Part shown: positions 21,950 through 32,639 of the stretch, one piece after another
Position numbering within the stretch: the first letter of the stretch is position 1
Layout: each line of letters starts with the position of its first letter
Assembly (NCBI GenBank): GCA_030704615.1
Contig: CM060734.1
Span: 13,700,001-13,764,000, forward strand
Direction: 5' to 3'
Source: Takakia lepidozioides
Lineage: Eukaryota; Streptophyta; Takakiopsida; Takakiales; Takakiaceae
DNA: 64,000 bases
Position numbers and translations under genes: made by a program
Notes under the pieces: model-generated
The model's input: the letters and a program-made list of their open reading frames with translations, nothing else
The model's database searches: none
What the model was told of the DNA's origin: nothing

Positions 21950-22776
21950 GAGCCCGGACTGGAAGCGGACCAGCCCATCAGAGAAGAATGTAACCGCTGA
22001 ACCTTCGGGGGCTGATCTTTACGGACACATGAAGGTGACAAGAAGTAGACAGGCTGGTGGTTTCAAGAAGCTAGGGATTCGTGAAGAAAAGCAGGCAGAA
22101 TGCGATAGGAAAAATGATGGTTGTAGCGCGGCCTTATGGAGCAGGCCTGAATTGAGGAGAATGACAGATGATTTGAAGAAAGGGCCTGAGATCTAAATAT
22201 GATATGTGATATATGCATAGAGGAGATGAGAACATAGCATGGTGTGGCGGTTGGGTGGACCGGAGGAGTAATCCGGTACTGTGTTGTCAGGAATAGATAA
22301 GGTAGAGATGAGCGGTAGGATTTCTTGCTGACTGAAATCAGAACGTGATGCCTTCTCTACCTAGAATGTATAGGCTGTGAATAGAGTAGTCAGGTTTATA
22401 CTGAGCTTGAACTGACTGGAATCCCTATGATAGTGAGCAGAGGAGTGCGTTGATTTTTCCCTGTTGAATATAATCAAGGGGACCGCTCCTTCCTTTGAAC
22501 TTTTGGAATGAGATCAATTGCATGTGGCTTCATGTTATAGAACTGAGAACTGGTTGGATGGAACTGGTGCTGTCGTTGAGAACTGGGCAGAATGTGCAGA
22601 AGTGCTACGGTTGAAATAAAGACAGAGCAGTGATAAAAATTACGCCCATTTTTTATCCAACTGTCTTTTCGCAAACAAGTTGTCGTGCGCATACGTATCG
22701 CTATACAACTACATCGCTGTCCAAAACCACACCACACATATATGCAGAATAAAGTAGTCTGCCACAATCGCCCCCT
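21950..22776. other. No gene recognised
   Basis: No conserved domain in either strand. It may include the upstream part of the hAT element, whose zinc-finger exon I could not identify. Confidence 0.3.
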
Positions 22777-22832
22777 CGAGGAGCAGCACGAGTTCCTGAG
22801 CCACGAGGTGCAGATGTGGAGTTGGATCCACA
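22777..22832 (+). repeat. 55-bp displaced gag fragment
   Basis: This short block matches the gag region at 54,018-54,072 almost perfectly (CGAGGAGCAGCACGAGTTCC and following) and the equivalent copy 1 site at about 25,005. It lies about 150 bases upstream of where copy 1 starts, and is more like copy 2 (GTGCAG) than copy 1 (GTGTAG). Confidence 0.7.
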
Positions 22833-23396
22833 TGGTCATGCAAGTGAGGGAAGAGAGGAGAGGAAGAGTGTTGGGATGAGGGCATGCTGGGGTTAGGCAT
22901 TGCCTAAGCTTCTCTTCCTCGTAGTTTCCACCCTCTCATTAGGCCAAGATCTTTCCGTAGGTGGAGGCAAGAGTCAGTCCGGGTTTGGGCTGGGGTGTCC
23001 TTGCAGGAGCAACACCGTGGAGTTGTTTTTGGTGTGGGGGAGTTGTCGTTCTGATTTCTTGTGTTTGGATCCCCTCCATACCTGCATGCTTGACCGTGCG
23101 CCATGCTAGTTTTGTGTGGGCGCTTGTTTTTATAGGTGATTGGTCCGGATTTGATCACCGGCCAGTCCTAGAGCATGCTGTCGATGGTGAGGCTGGGGTG
23201 ATGACCAGCCAGACCATCATTGTTTCTCCTGTGGTGAGGTTGGAGGTGATGACCAGCCAACCATAGGAGTGTTTGCGGTGGATGCAGGTAGAGGTGTAGG
23301 CTATGTTAGGAGCTTAGTATTCCAAACCATAAGCCGCAACAGGTTCTCTACCCGGTTACCTTGTGGAGAAGGGGTTAGGGACATGTTCATGACCGG

Positions 23397-25480
23397 TTGA
23401 GTGTCAACACGGAGGTGCCACTAGTTGCTGGGGACAGTGCCGGTTCGAGCACTAGCAATACTAGTGGGTACATGAGACGAGGTGTGCAGTTTAGGCCACC
23501 TTCACCTCCTGTGTCTTCTACGGAAGGTTCTGATTCGGATTGTGAATCAGGAGGACTCATACCGGCGGTGCAAGTTGTTTCTTTGCCATTGTTGTGGGAC
23601 ACAATGGAGGAGATGTATGGAGCTACCAAGGGGCCACGAAGGTACTCTGGGGCGGTGGGCACCATCGAGTTGGATGATTTTATCCAAGAGTTTGATAGTT
23701 GGTGTGATTTGCAGCAAATGCGCAATCCACAACTATTTACGCCTTTCATGGCATGGAAGGGGTTGTTTCAGCACCTTGAGGGGCCGCCTATGGATGATTA
23801 CCATGAGTTCAGGCGGGGGCATGAGGTTGAGATCGAGGAGTGAAGGATGTACTGGTCACCCGACTATGTCTCCATCACTAGGGGCACTAGAGCCACGAGG
23901 GCAGTGGCTACACCTGCCGCTGCACCGGCAGCTTCAGCAAGTAGCAGTGGGACTAGTGGGACTGGTGGTACAGTAGCTACGACGTCTACCCAAGCCACTA
24001 CCGCACGAGCACTAGTACCTGTGCCTGTTTTCAACCCTGTTGTGGAGTTCTTCGAAGAGTTGAGAGGGAACTACCAAGGGGTGATGACAGAGAAGTTGCG
24101 GAGTTTGCAAGAGTTCCAACGGAAGCCGACCGAGAGCTTGAGGGAGGCTTTCACTCGCATGAGGCGCTTGATAAATATAACCCAAGGGGTTACGGAAGCT
24201 CAGGCAGTCCAATTCTGGTATGGGATATTGGACAAGGAGCTGAGGAGAAGGGTGCGGGATGCAACTCTCCTACAAGCGGCCCAACCCACCTTAGCAAATG
24301 TGTTTTTGCTGGTAGAGCAGATAGAGCTCAACATGGTGGAGGAACGAGTGGTCATGGTGGGATTTGCTAAGGAGACGCCACGGGGTAGTGGTGCTCCTAG
24401 CCAACCACTACCTCAATGTGCTCAAGGCAACAATGGGGCTCAGGTTAAGCTCAGGGAAGGGCAGAGAGGACCTCAGATGCAGGGGTCTCTCCCTTCATTT
24501 GCTGGCCAACAACGGGCGGATGTGGTATGCTGGACATGTGGAGGACCCCATGTCAAGAAGGATTGCCTAGAGGGAGGCAAAGGGTCGGCACATGCACAGC
24601 CTGCACAGTTGCAGTGTGGGCATTGTGGCAAGCACGGGCATGGAGAGGCCCAGTGTTATGGTTTGCATCCTGAGTTGCGCCCAGGCCAGTTCCAAGGGAA
24701 CAATGGTGGCCGGGGGCGAGGTGGAGCAGCCCAGAGAGGACGAGGTGGCCCGCCACGAGGTGCAGGCCAAGGGCAAGCTCAACATGGCCAAGGACGCAGA
24801 GGTCAGGGTGTTGACCAAGGCATGGCCAACCGGCTTCAGCAGCTAGAGCAGAGGCTCGTTGCCATGGCTACAGCTCAGGTGGTACCGGCTCTAAGGCCGG
24901 ATGGTCCACCTCCTGCTCCTGAGGGAGGAGATATGGGAGGCATGGGATTCATGTGTGGAGCAGCACTACCACTAGTGCAGGTGGAGTCTGCTGCAGCCGT
25001 GACTCGAGGAGCAGCACGAGTTCCTGAGCCACGAGGTGTAGAGGTGGAGTTGGATCCACAACATGGGGAGGCAAGCCGTCAGGCTAGGCTTCCTCAGTCA
25101 TTCACATTGGCGGAGACAGTGTCGACGCCATCCATGGTACCTAGTTCTCGCCCGACTGTTACCGAGGCGGAGGTTACTATGCCATTGAGAAGAGCTACAC
25201 GGGTAGCACCACTACCTAGTGTTGCCAAGGCTACGGCAGCTAGTGTGCTGCTAGGAGCGGCCACATTTGTGTGCTAGGCTCCATTGTTCTCGGCTACCAT
25301 GATTGCGACGCCGGGGGTAAGACCAGCTGAGGTGTTCAGGCTGGCAGCTACACTCTGTGAGAGTGGGGAGGTTACTTCATCTTCTGCGGAGATAGTGGGA
25401 GGTGTAGTGCCGGAAGGATCCTCAGATTTGAGGGTCAAGACTGCCACAACGGTGCCATGGCAAGTTGCATCTGCCAGCTA
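23397..25480 (+). pseudogene. gag of copy 1 (capsid and two zinc knuckles)
   Basis: One frame with stops at 23,841 (TGG to TGA relative to copy 2) and 25,275 (CAG to TAG). Motifs: LDDFIQEFDSWCDLQQMRN and the capsid block around 24,050-24,330 (QFWYGILDKELRRRVRDATL), two zinc knuckles CWTCGGPHVKKDC and CGHCGKHGHGEAQC (about 24,530-24,660), then a Gly/Arg/Gln-rich basic linker and a predicted coiled coil (RLQQLEQRL). Gag packages the RNA and builds the particle. No in-frame ATG is seen at the position of the copy 2 start, so the start here is probably lost; the first in-frame ATG is at about 23,472. A 17-base deletion near 25,470, between short CTGCCAG repeats, shifts the frame. Confidence 0.85.
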
Positions 25481-25902
25481 GGCCAGCCATTGAGCGCGCC
25501 ATGGTGACACCTGGAGTTGTCATGTTAGACAACCAGGATGACATTTTCTGTTTGAGTGGACCGGCAGGCAAGAGGTACCAGCCACTGCGGGTCTTGTTGG
25601 ACTCGGGAGCTCAGCCATTGATGCTGGGCAGAACTGCTATTGCAGGCTTGGGCCTCACGGAGGCGGATATGGAGCCTTGTCCTTTCCAGATACAGACGTC
25701 TCTGGGAGGATCGGAGCAGGCTCGGGGCATGACACGGCGTGAGTTGGCTATCAGACTACGGCCGGATCACCCTACAGATGGCTCAGTGATGCGAGCCAAG
25801 GCCATTGTGACAGACGCGGTCTCATACGATGTCCTGGTTGGTGGGGCAGTGTTGTACCCCATGGGGTTCACCCTGGATTTTTGGGAGGAGTCAGCTTCCT
25901 AA
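25465..25902 (+). pseudogene. Aspartic protease of copy 1
   Basis: The retropepsin active site LLDSGAQ is at 25,594-25,614, followed by the flap-like region and the LGLTEADMEPCPF and SYDVLVGGAVL blocks, the latter like the ILG/LVG motif near the end of Ty3 proteases. It would cut the polyprotein into working parts. A TAC to TAA change at 25,900 (compare copy 2) truncates it. Confidence 0.85.
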
Positions 25903-26289
25903 AGGCCTGCATGGCAGTCAGGGGAGGGCCGGCGTGTGCAGCTCCCTGTGACGTTCATAGGAGGAGTTGCGGTTGCCCAGCGAGGCAAGATGCCGACACT
26001 AGCAACATTCACAGCGGCAGTGAGTTGGCCTAGAGAGTTGTTTGAGGGCAACGCTCATTCAGAGGATGTACCACCTCCGGGAGAGTAGGATGACATGTAT
26101 GGTATGGCGGAGTTGCCTACCATGGTTGCTTAGACTCCATTGTGGGGCACGAGCAAGGATTTGCAGCGGAATGCTGATCGACGGGTGCAACAAGCCTGGG
26201 TGGAGGCTTTTGTACCGTCAGGAGAGGAGGAGAGTGCGGGGATTGCACCAGGACCACCTCAGTTGTCTCCATTGGACACCACACCTATT

Positions 26290-27556
26290 GTGTGGTAGTA
26301 TCCGAATGAAGGCATTTGTCTTCTGGACTTGTTTGGCGGGATCAGCATCGGATTGGCTGCTGTGTTATAGGCAGGTGTACGAGTTTGGCGTTACCTGTAT
26401 GTGGAGAGGGATGAGACTGCACGATGCGTTTCACTTTGCCATGTTGTTGGTGCAGCGGTACCCTGAGTTGTTGTCGGTGTCTACAATTTGTGGATATCAG
26501 GAGGCCTTGTCAGCAGACATTTCGTTGTTGGGGGCGCAGGATTTGGAGCGGGTTGGCTCCATTGATCTGGTAGTGGCAGGTTGGCCCTGCCAAGGGCATT
26601 CATCAGCCGGGCATGGCAATGGATTGCGAGACTCGAGGTCGGGTCTGTTTTGGGAGATGGTGCGGGTTTTGCTCCACTTGCAGCTTCATCAAGCTGTATC
26701 TCCAGCATACATCTTGGAGACTGTGCCACTGATGGGCGATTCTTGGGTCAGGATGATGGCCAGTGTGCATCAAGTCCGGTCGTGGCTTGGGTCAGCAGTG
26801 TTGCTAGAAGCAGCTACAGTGGGGTCACGGGCTCATCGTCCACGGCTATGGTGGACTAACTTGATGCCACCCGCACTGCTCAAGCGTGCATTTGATGGGG
26901 TGCAGCGGCCAGCACATCTCACAATGGATAGCATTCTAGACACAGGGAGGCAGTCTCAGCGTGTGAGACATGATGACCGTTCGCCTTTGGCAGTGGTCAA
27001 CAAGGTGGGTCAACCACGAGTAGCATTACCTACACTGCTCAGCTTCCCAGGATAGCATGATTTCCAGGATAGTGGACCTGGCCTCCTGTGGGATGCTCAG
27101 TTGCAGCAGTTAGTGGAGCCTAATGCTAACGAGCGTGAGCGGGCAATGGGTTTTACCACTGGTACCACGGCGGTGTCGTCTCTTTCTGAGGCATCACGTC
27201 GTCAAGTGTTGGGGCAAGCAATGGATCTCAATTGCTTGACCTGGATTATCAGCTTGGCTATGGCTGAGCAACGTAGAGTGCGGAGTGCACTCCCTTTCAT
27301 GGTCTCTCTGCCTACCGAGACGGTACAGGCAGCGAGTGGGGGCGAGCCGGTGAGGACCACGGGGTGTAGACATCCATGGCACACGTGGGAGGTGCTCGAG
27401 GTCCAAAGGGAGTTGGCAGCCAAGGCAGCTGTGATGGATGAGGTTGGGGATTTTTCTCGGGTTGAGGAGGTTCTCAATGATGAGATGATGAGGCAGGATG
27501 AGGCCTTGTCATTGATTGAGCAGGAAGGGAGTACTGCTCAAGAGGTTGCAGCATAG
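26290..27556 (+). pseudogene. Cytosine-5 DNA methyltransferase domain of copy 1
   Basis: Motif I (cofactor binding) LLDLFGGIS at about 26,320-26,346; motif IV GWPCQGHS with catalytic cysteine (PCQ at 26,584-26,592); motif VI reads ETV here instead of ENV; a motif VIII-like RAHRPRLWW at about 26,830; and a C-terminal block with RERAMGF and ASRRQVLGQAMDLN, which resembles the end of DNMT3-type enzymes (LLGRSW region). Long inserted target-recognition sequence is small. The enzyme would methylate cytosine in DNA, perhaps the element's own cDNA. Stops at 26,296-26,370 and 27,051, a two-base deletion near 26,440, and the ENV to ETV change make this copy inactive. Confidence 0.9.
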
Positions 27557-27562
27557 CAACCA
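27554..27562 (+). promoter_or_regulatory. Putative readthrough stop TAG-CAA-CCA, copy 1
   Basis: TAG at 27,554 lies in frame between the methyltransferase and the RT and is followed by CAACCA, an exact fit to UAG-CAR-YYA, the tobamovirus-type readthrough context. The frame is open on both sides. Copy 2 has the same nine bases at 56,586. Confidence 0.55.
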
Positions 27563-30331
27563 CGGGACGCGTCCTCTACCTCTAAGCCCACTAGACTTAA
27601 GGTTGCAGTTACAGAGGACAATTGGGAGCCTGACATTGGATCCATTGTCACCGGAGGAGAGAGACGACGTATACGGCGGTTCCTGAGGGCTTACAGGAAT
27701 TGCTTTGCATTCAGTTTGAAGGACTTGGGAGCATTGAAGGGTCAAGAGATCCGTATTGAGTTGGCCATTGACACGCCAATCTTTGGGAGACCCTATAGAT
27801 ACAGTGACATGGAGAGGTCTTTGATTCAGATGAGGACTCAAGATCTCTGGGAGGCAGGTTTGGTGGAGCTCTCTGGTGGAGAGTATGCTTCAGCCACAGT
27901 GATGCCAGCCAAGAAGGATGTCTATGGCAATTGGACGGAGAGACGTATGTGCGGTGATTACCGGCCTGTAAATCATCATACCAAGTCCGATAAGTATGCC
28001 ATGCCAACACCAGAGGAGATCTTTGATGCCATCGGGCATGCTAAGGTCTTTAGCACTTTGGATTTACGATCCAGATATCACCAGTTGCCAATCAAGGAGG
28101 CGGACAAGCAGAAGAAGGCATTCTGGGGGATCAATGAGCACGACAAGGATTGCCTATATCAGTGGCGGTTCTTACCATTTGGGCTTAAGAATGCTCCTGC
28201 AGAGTTTCAAAGAGTCATGGATAGGATTCTAGCAGGGGTGGACTTTGCTCGGTGCTACATAGATGACATCATCATCTTTAGTATTACGATGGAGGAGCAT
28301 GAGAGACACCTTCAGGTGGTATTGGAGCGCTTGAGAGCGCACGGATTGAAGTTGCATCCGGGGAAGTGCAAGTTTTTCCACAACCAGATTGAGTATCTGG
28401 GTCACATGATATATCATGGAGGATTGGGGGTACAGCAGACTAAGGTAGAGGCCATTGCACAAATTCCACGCCCCACGGATGTGAGCCGAGTTCGAGCTTT
28501 CATGGGGTTGGCAAACTATTATAGACGGTTTGTCAAGGGATTTAGTACCATTGCAAAGGCTCTAACCAAGCTGACCAAGGTGGACCAGGAAGATGAGCAG
28601 GAACGAGCTTTTCAAGAGCTCAAGGCGAGGTTGACCTTGGCGCCTATCTTGAGACGACCTATCAGGGGGCGTCCCTTTCAGCTGCATACGGATTGGAGCA
28701 TGCTGGGGCTTGGAGCGGTGCTCACACAGGTGGATGCTGAGGGAAGAGAGTTTGTAGTGGCTTATGCTAGCCGCTCAAACAACACTGCAGAGGCTAAGTA
28801 CAGCTCATATGAGTGAGAGTGCTTAGCTGCAGTGTGGGCCGTGGCACACTTCAGGTGCTATCTATACGGCAATCTTTTCACCCTTGTCACGGATCACCAG
28901 CCACTCAAGTGGTTGATGGAGTCAGACAAGCTTACGGGGAAGCTTGCACGGTGGGCACTCATACTCCAGGAGTATGACTTTCAGGTTGTGCATCGACCGG
29001 GTTTGGTCAATCGGGATGCGGATGGATTGAGTCGCAATCCATGCATGAGCCAGCAGGATGACACTGGAGCTCGGTGGCATGGTGAGACGGACGAGGAGAT
29101 GGTGCCGGGATGGCACGCATCTGCATTTTTGTGTATCTTGGCATCGGGAGGTCAGGTTCGACCTACAACAGGGATGACTGTAGACGGAGTGTCTGAGGAC
29201 CCTAAGGCTAGTGATGAGCCAGGTGGTGCCAAAGATATACATGAGGATTCGGCTGTGTTGGACTACCTCCGCACGGGAGACACGGCAGCCACTGTGACTT
29301 CCAGGGAGAGGGATCGGATCCTGCAACGAGCCAAGAGGTTCAAGTGGGAGGGGATACACCTACTTCGAGTGTGGGAGGATGGTCGGGTGAGGATTGTGCC
29401 TCACCCCACACGTGCATGGTTAGTGCGGCATGCCCATGAGGAATTGGGGCATTTTGGAGTGCGACGCACTCACAGTTTACTGCAAGGGCAGTATTGGTGG
29501 CGTGGTATGCATACAGAGGTGCAACAGTTCGTGGCTAGGTGCATGGTGTGTGACAGGGTGCGTGCTTCATTCAACACCCCTACACCACAGTTGCATCCTT
29601 TACCAATCATGGGATTGGGCTACAGGTGGAGTCTTGACTTCGCAGGACCGTTGCCATCGACTATGCGCCACCACAGATATGTGTTGGTGATGGTGGAGCA
29701 CTTCTCCAAGTGGATTGAGTTGGTTCCATTGCCTGACAAGGCTAGTGAGGGGGCTGCGTATGCATTCTTGGATCGTGTGCTTAGCCGATTTGGTGCTCCA
29801 GCTGAGGTACTCACGGACCAAGGGAGAGAGTTTTTGGGGGAGTTTCAGGTTTTGTGTGATAAAGCCTTGATAGACCACCGCACCACTTCTCGGGATCATC
29901 CTGAGGCCGATGGCTTAGCAGAGAGAGTTGTTCAGACGGTGAAGAGGGGTTTGCGCAAGTATGGCTTGAGGAAGGGACACCTAGGAGATTGGGATCTTCA
30001 GGTTCCTTGGTTAGCCATGGGCTACAGGTTCAGCAAACAAGCATCACTTGCCTCCTTCTCACCATATTTCCTTCTCTTTGGCCGAGAGCCGGATTTGCCT
30101 ACAGCCATTCGTAGGGACACTGCTCAAGTCCTTAACCTTGACGATCCGGACGTGTGGGTACGTGCATGTGATCAGCGTGCAGAGTTGTTCAAGAAAGTCA
30201 TGCCCATGGCTTTTGAGAACCTTGCCATTGCACAGCACCGTGATACGTTGAGGTATGCCACTATACGTGGTGGAGGATATCGTCCTGGGGTTCGGAGGTT
30301 TAGCCCTGGTGACTATGTTTATTTGCAATAG
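27557..30331 (+). pseudogene. Reverse transcriptase, RNase H and integrase of copy 1
   Basis: One continuous frame with a single internal stop (28,814, GGA to TGA by context SYEGECL). RT: FGRPYRYSDME, LRSRYHQ, FLPFGLKNAPAEFQRVMD and the active-site box CYIDDIII (28,256-28,267), YLGHMI. RNase H: HTDWSMLGLGAVL and the DADGLSR terminus at about 29,020. Integrase: zinc HHCC (HAHEELGHFGVRRTH ... CMVC, about 29,430-29,550), catalytic triad in SLDFAGP, LTDQGREF and EADGLAERVV. Stop at 30,329 is CAA-TAG where continuation into the next domain needs a sense codon. Makes cDNA and inserts it. Confidence 0.92.
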
Positions 30332-30676
30332 ACTGCTCCTACGACTCTGGATGTTACTGCAGGGCGTGTTATTCTGAGGGTTCGAGAGGTGTTGCCCTCA
30401 GGGGTCCTGATCTTGGAGGGTCGGGATGGCATGACTTGGAAGGACCATGTGCATAATTGTGCGCCATGTCACCTTCCCAATGTTGATGGTAGAGTTGACC
30501 CAAACTTGGCAGTGGTACCTGCAGGTTTGAGGTGCATGCTCTGTGGGTCTGCCAAAGGGGCAGCCACCATGCTGGTGTGTGATCGATGCTCAAGGGGTTG
30601 GCATATGGGATGCTTGACACCACCTCTTGAGAAGGTTCCTGACGGAGATTGGTTGTGTCCACACTGCTTGGGATAG
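30332..30676 (+). pseudogene. C-terminal linker and PHD finger of copy 1
   Basis: Same frame as the integrase after one stop (probably CAG to TAG at 30,329). A linker (LDVTAGRVILRV, then HNCAPCHLPN) leads to a Cys4-His-Cys3 PHD finger at about 30,530-30,672: CMLC, CDRC, GWHMGCL, then DGDWLCPHC. PHD fingers bind histone H3 tails; attached to an integrase it could steer insertion to chromatin of a given state, as chromodomains do in chromoviruses. The aromatic-cage residues cannot be assigned from sequence alone. Confidence 0.88.
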
Positions 30677-30925
30677 TGGCAGTGGACATGACTAGAGGCA
30701 GTTAACAAGACATGGGAGGCCAAGCTCATAGGAGTCAATACATGAGATCCCAAGCTCAAGTTCACAGGTTGCAAGACGGTGACTAACGATGGGGCAACTC
30801 TTGCACCCGGCCTCTTGATCTATCGAGTTTGAGTGTAGTAGGAATAGTGGTGGAGGACTTAGTGAGGCTATGGTCACTATCACATCTTGTGGCTACCTGG
30901 ACTTAGAGGGACCTAAGCACCAGCT

Positions 30926-31115
30926 AGGGGGGTGATTATGCGGACTAGTGACTGCCATAGTGGGCAGCATAGTGGCAGCCTAGTGACTGGCTAGTTGTAG
31001 CCTAGTGGTTGGACTAGTGGTGGACTAGTGGTATACTAGTATGTGGTGTGCACATGTGTTGTGTGGTTTTGGATAGCGATGTAGTTGTGTAGCGATATGT
31101 AAGCACACGACAAAA
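30926..31115 (+). mobile_element. Polypurine tract and truncated 3' LTR of copy 1
   Basis: AGGGGGG at 30,926-30,932 is followed by TGATTATGCGG, then a stretch rich in CTAGTGG repeats up to about 31,115, where about 120-bp tandem repeats begin. This has the form of a PPT plus LTR start; without a second LTR the end cannot be fixed. Confidence 0.45.
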
Positions 31116-32030
31116 TCTCGAAGCGAACGAAAATCATTTAGATGGGCAACCATCCGTTGGGCCATTGTACGAATTTCGTTTCATCTCATATTACTCTGGG
31201 ACCTCTTAGATGGTACATTGAACATACTGGCCAAGTCTGAAAGCGAACTAAAATCATTTCGATGGGCAACCACCATCTATTGAGCCATCCAATGAATTTT
31301 GATTGATCTCATATTAGTCCGGGACCTGTGAGAGGGTGTACCAAACGTATTGGCAAAGTTTGAAATCAAACAAAAATGATTTGGATGGGCAACCATCCGT
31401 TGACCCATTCAATGAATTATGGTTAATACTGGCTAATACTGTGGGACCTGTTGGACTGGTTGCACACATGTTCAAGCACATGCGGGAAAAAGATGAGCCT
31501 TGACCTCATATGTTCAATGGGTGCAATAGCCGTTCACCCATGACAGCATTTCTTTTTCCTAATGAATAAAATTGGATGACAGGTGAACGCCTCATTGGCC
31601 CATTGAACAATTTTCATTGGATCTCATATTACTCTGGGACCTCTCAGATGGTACATTGAACATACTGGCCAAGTCTCGAAGCGAACAAAAATCATTTGGA
31701 TGGGCAACCATCCGTTGGCCCATTGAACGATTTTCGTTTCATCTCATATTACTCCGGGACTCTTACATGGTACATTCAACGTACTGGCCAAGTCTCAAAG
31801 CGAACCAAAATCTTTCGATGGGCAATCATCCGTTGAGCCATCGAATGAATTTCGATTGATCTCATATTAGTCCGGGACTTGATAGATGGTATGTTGAACA
31901 TAGTGGCAAAGATTGAAAACAAACGAAAAACATTTGGATGGTCAATCATTCGATCGCCCATTGAATGAATTTCGTTTCGTCTCATAATTGACCGGGACCT
32001 GTTACATGGTATGCATTTTGAAGCTCTTTT
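31116..32030 (+). repeat. About 120-bp tandem repeat array A
   Basis: Units of roughly 115-125 bp start near 31,117, 31,239, 31,353, 31,674, 31,796 and 31,915. Each has 'GAAGCGAACnAAAATCATTT', GATGGGCAACCATCCGTTG and CTCATATTAnTCCGGGACCTG. A 160-bp spacer with ACATGTTCAAGCACATGCGG splits the array. The same units occur inverted at 38,465-40,866. Confidence 0.8.
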
Positions 32031-32330
32031 TGTAGTGTCTCCTGCTTCGTAATGCGGTGCTTTTCCATGTCCACTTTTTCCAACGTTGATGTTCTCCACC
32101 TGAAACAGATCCACACATGTGTACAGAAATCCTTAAATAACCAAATAACCATTGGAACTTTTACAAGCCTCATCCCCAGCTTCAAGTTTTGATGGTCATT
32201 TGGTTTTTTTAAGTATTTCTATACACATGTGTGGATCTGTTCCAGATGAAGAACATCAACGTTGGAAAAATAAGAGCTGGAGAAGTACCTCATTACGAAG
32301 CAAGAGACATTACAGAAGACCTCAACATAT
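32027..32330. repeat. Foldback element type 1, copy 1
   Basis: Inverted arms of about 120 bp (32,036-32,155 and 32,189-32,312) around a short centre. Similar foldbacks are at 35,620-35,910 and 38,150-38,460. Arms share ACACATGTGTGGATCTGTTC and TTTTTCCAACGTTGATG (as its complement). Non-coding, MITE-like. Confidence 0.75.
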
Positions 32331-32602
32331 TGAACATTTGGATAAAACCTTGCTCATCGTCACTTCAAGCGCTTCTGAAATGATCACATGTTTGTTGGTG
32401 GAAGCTAACGCGTCCTCGTCTCCCAACCATGTCTCCCCCTAGGCAACATTGATCTTGTACCGGGACCTGTTGCATGGTATGTTGAACGTAGCAGCAAAGT
32501 TGAAGCAAACAAAAACCATTTGGATCGTCAAGCATTCGAGAGGGAGGTGAATGATTCGATCGCCCATTGATCAAGCACCTTCATGGGGGGGGGGGGGGGC
32601 GC

Positions 32603-32609
32603 TATATAA
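32603..32609 (+). promoter_or_regulatory. TATA box of kinase gene copy 1
   Basis: TATATAA after a G-run, about 30 bases before a conserved CTTTTGCCCCTCT block; the same arrangement is kept upstream of the kinase copy at 45 kb (45,117-45,123). Probable core promoter. Confidence 0.5.
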
Positions 32610-32639
32610 ACCATTCTCCTCCCTGTGTGATCACTTTTG

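Larger units (their letters stand above)
22925..31115 (+). mobile_element. Ty3/gypsy element with DNA methyltransferase and PHD finger, copy 1
   Basis: Coding order is gag, aspartic protease, cytosine-5 DNA methyltransferase, reverse transcriptase, RNase H, integrase, then a PHD finger. The order RT-RNase H-integrase makes it Ty3/gypsy. The leader (22,925-23,396) is shared with copy 2 at about 51,930-52,446. A polypurine tract followed by TG at 30,926-30,934 marks the 3' LTR, which is cut at about 31,115. I could not find the paired 5' LTR or a primer binding site, so the 5' boundary is where similarity to copy 2 starts. The element is disabled by nonsense codons at 23,841, 25,275, 25,900, 27,051, 28,814 and 30,329 and by frameshifts near 25,470 and 26,440. 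Confidence 0.9.

Noticed and set aside
23482-23976. 164-residue frame overlapping gag
   Set aside because: Out of frame with the gag that is conserved between copies; a shadow.
26042-26440. First 130 residues of the long frame before the methyltransferase
   Set aside because: Out of frame with the protein shared with copy 2; the true frame here is the protease frame, and the enzyme continues in this frame only after the indel near 26,440.
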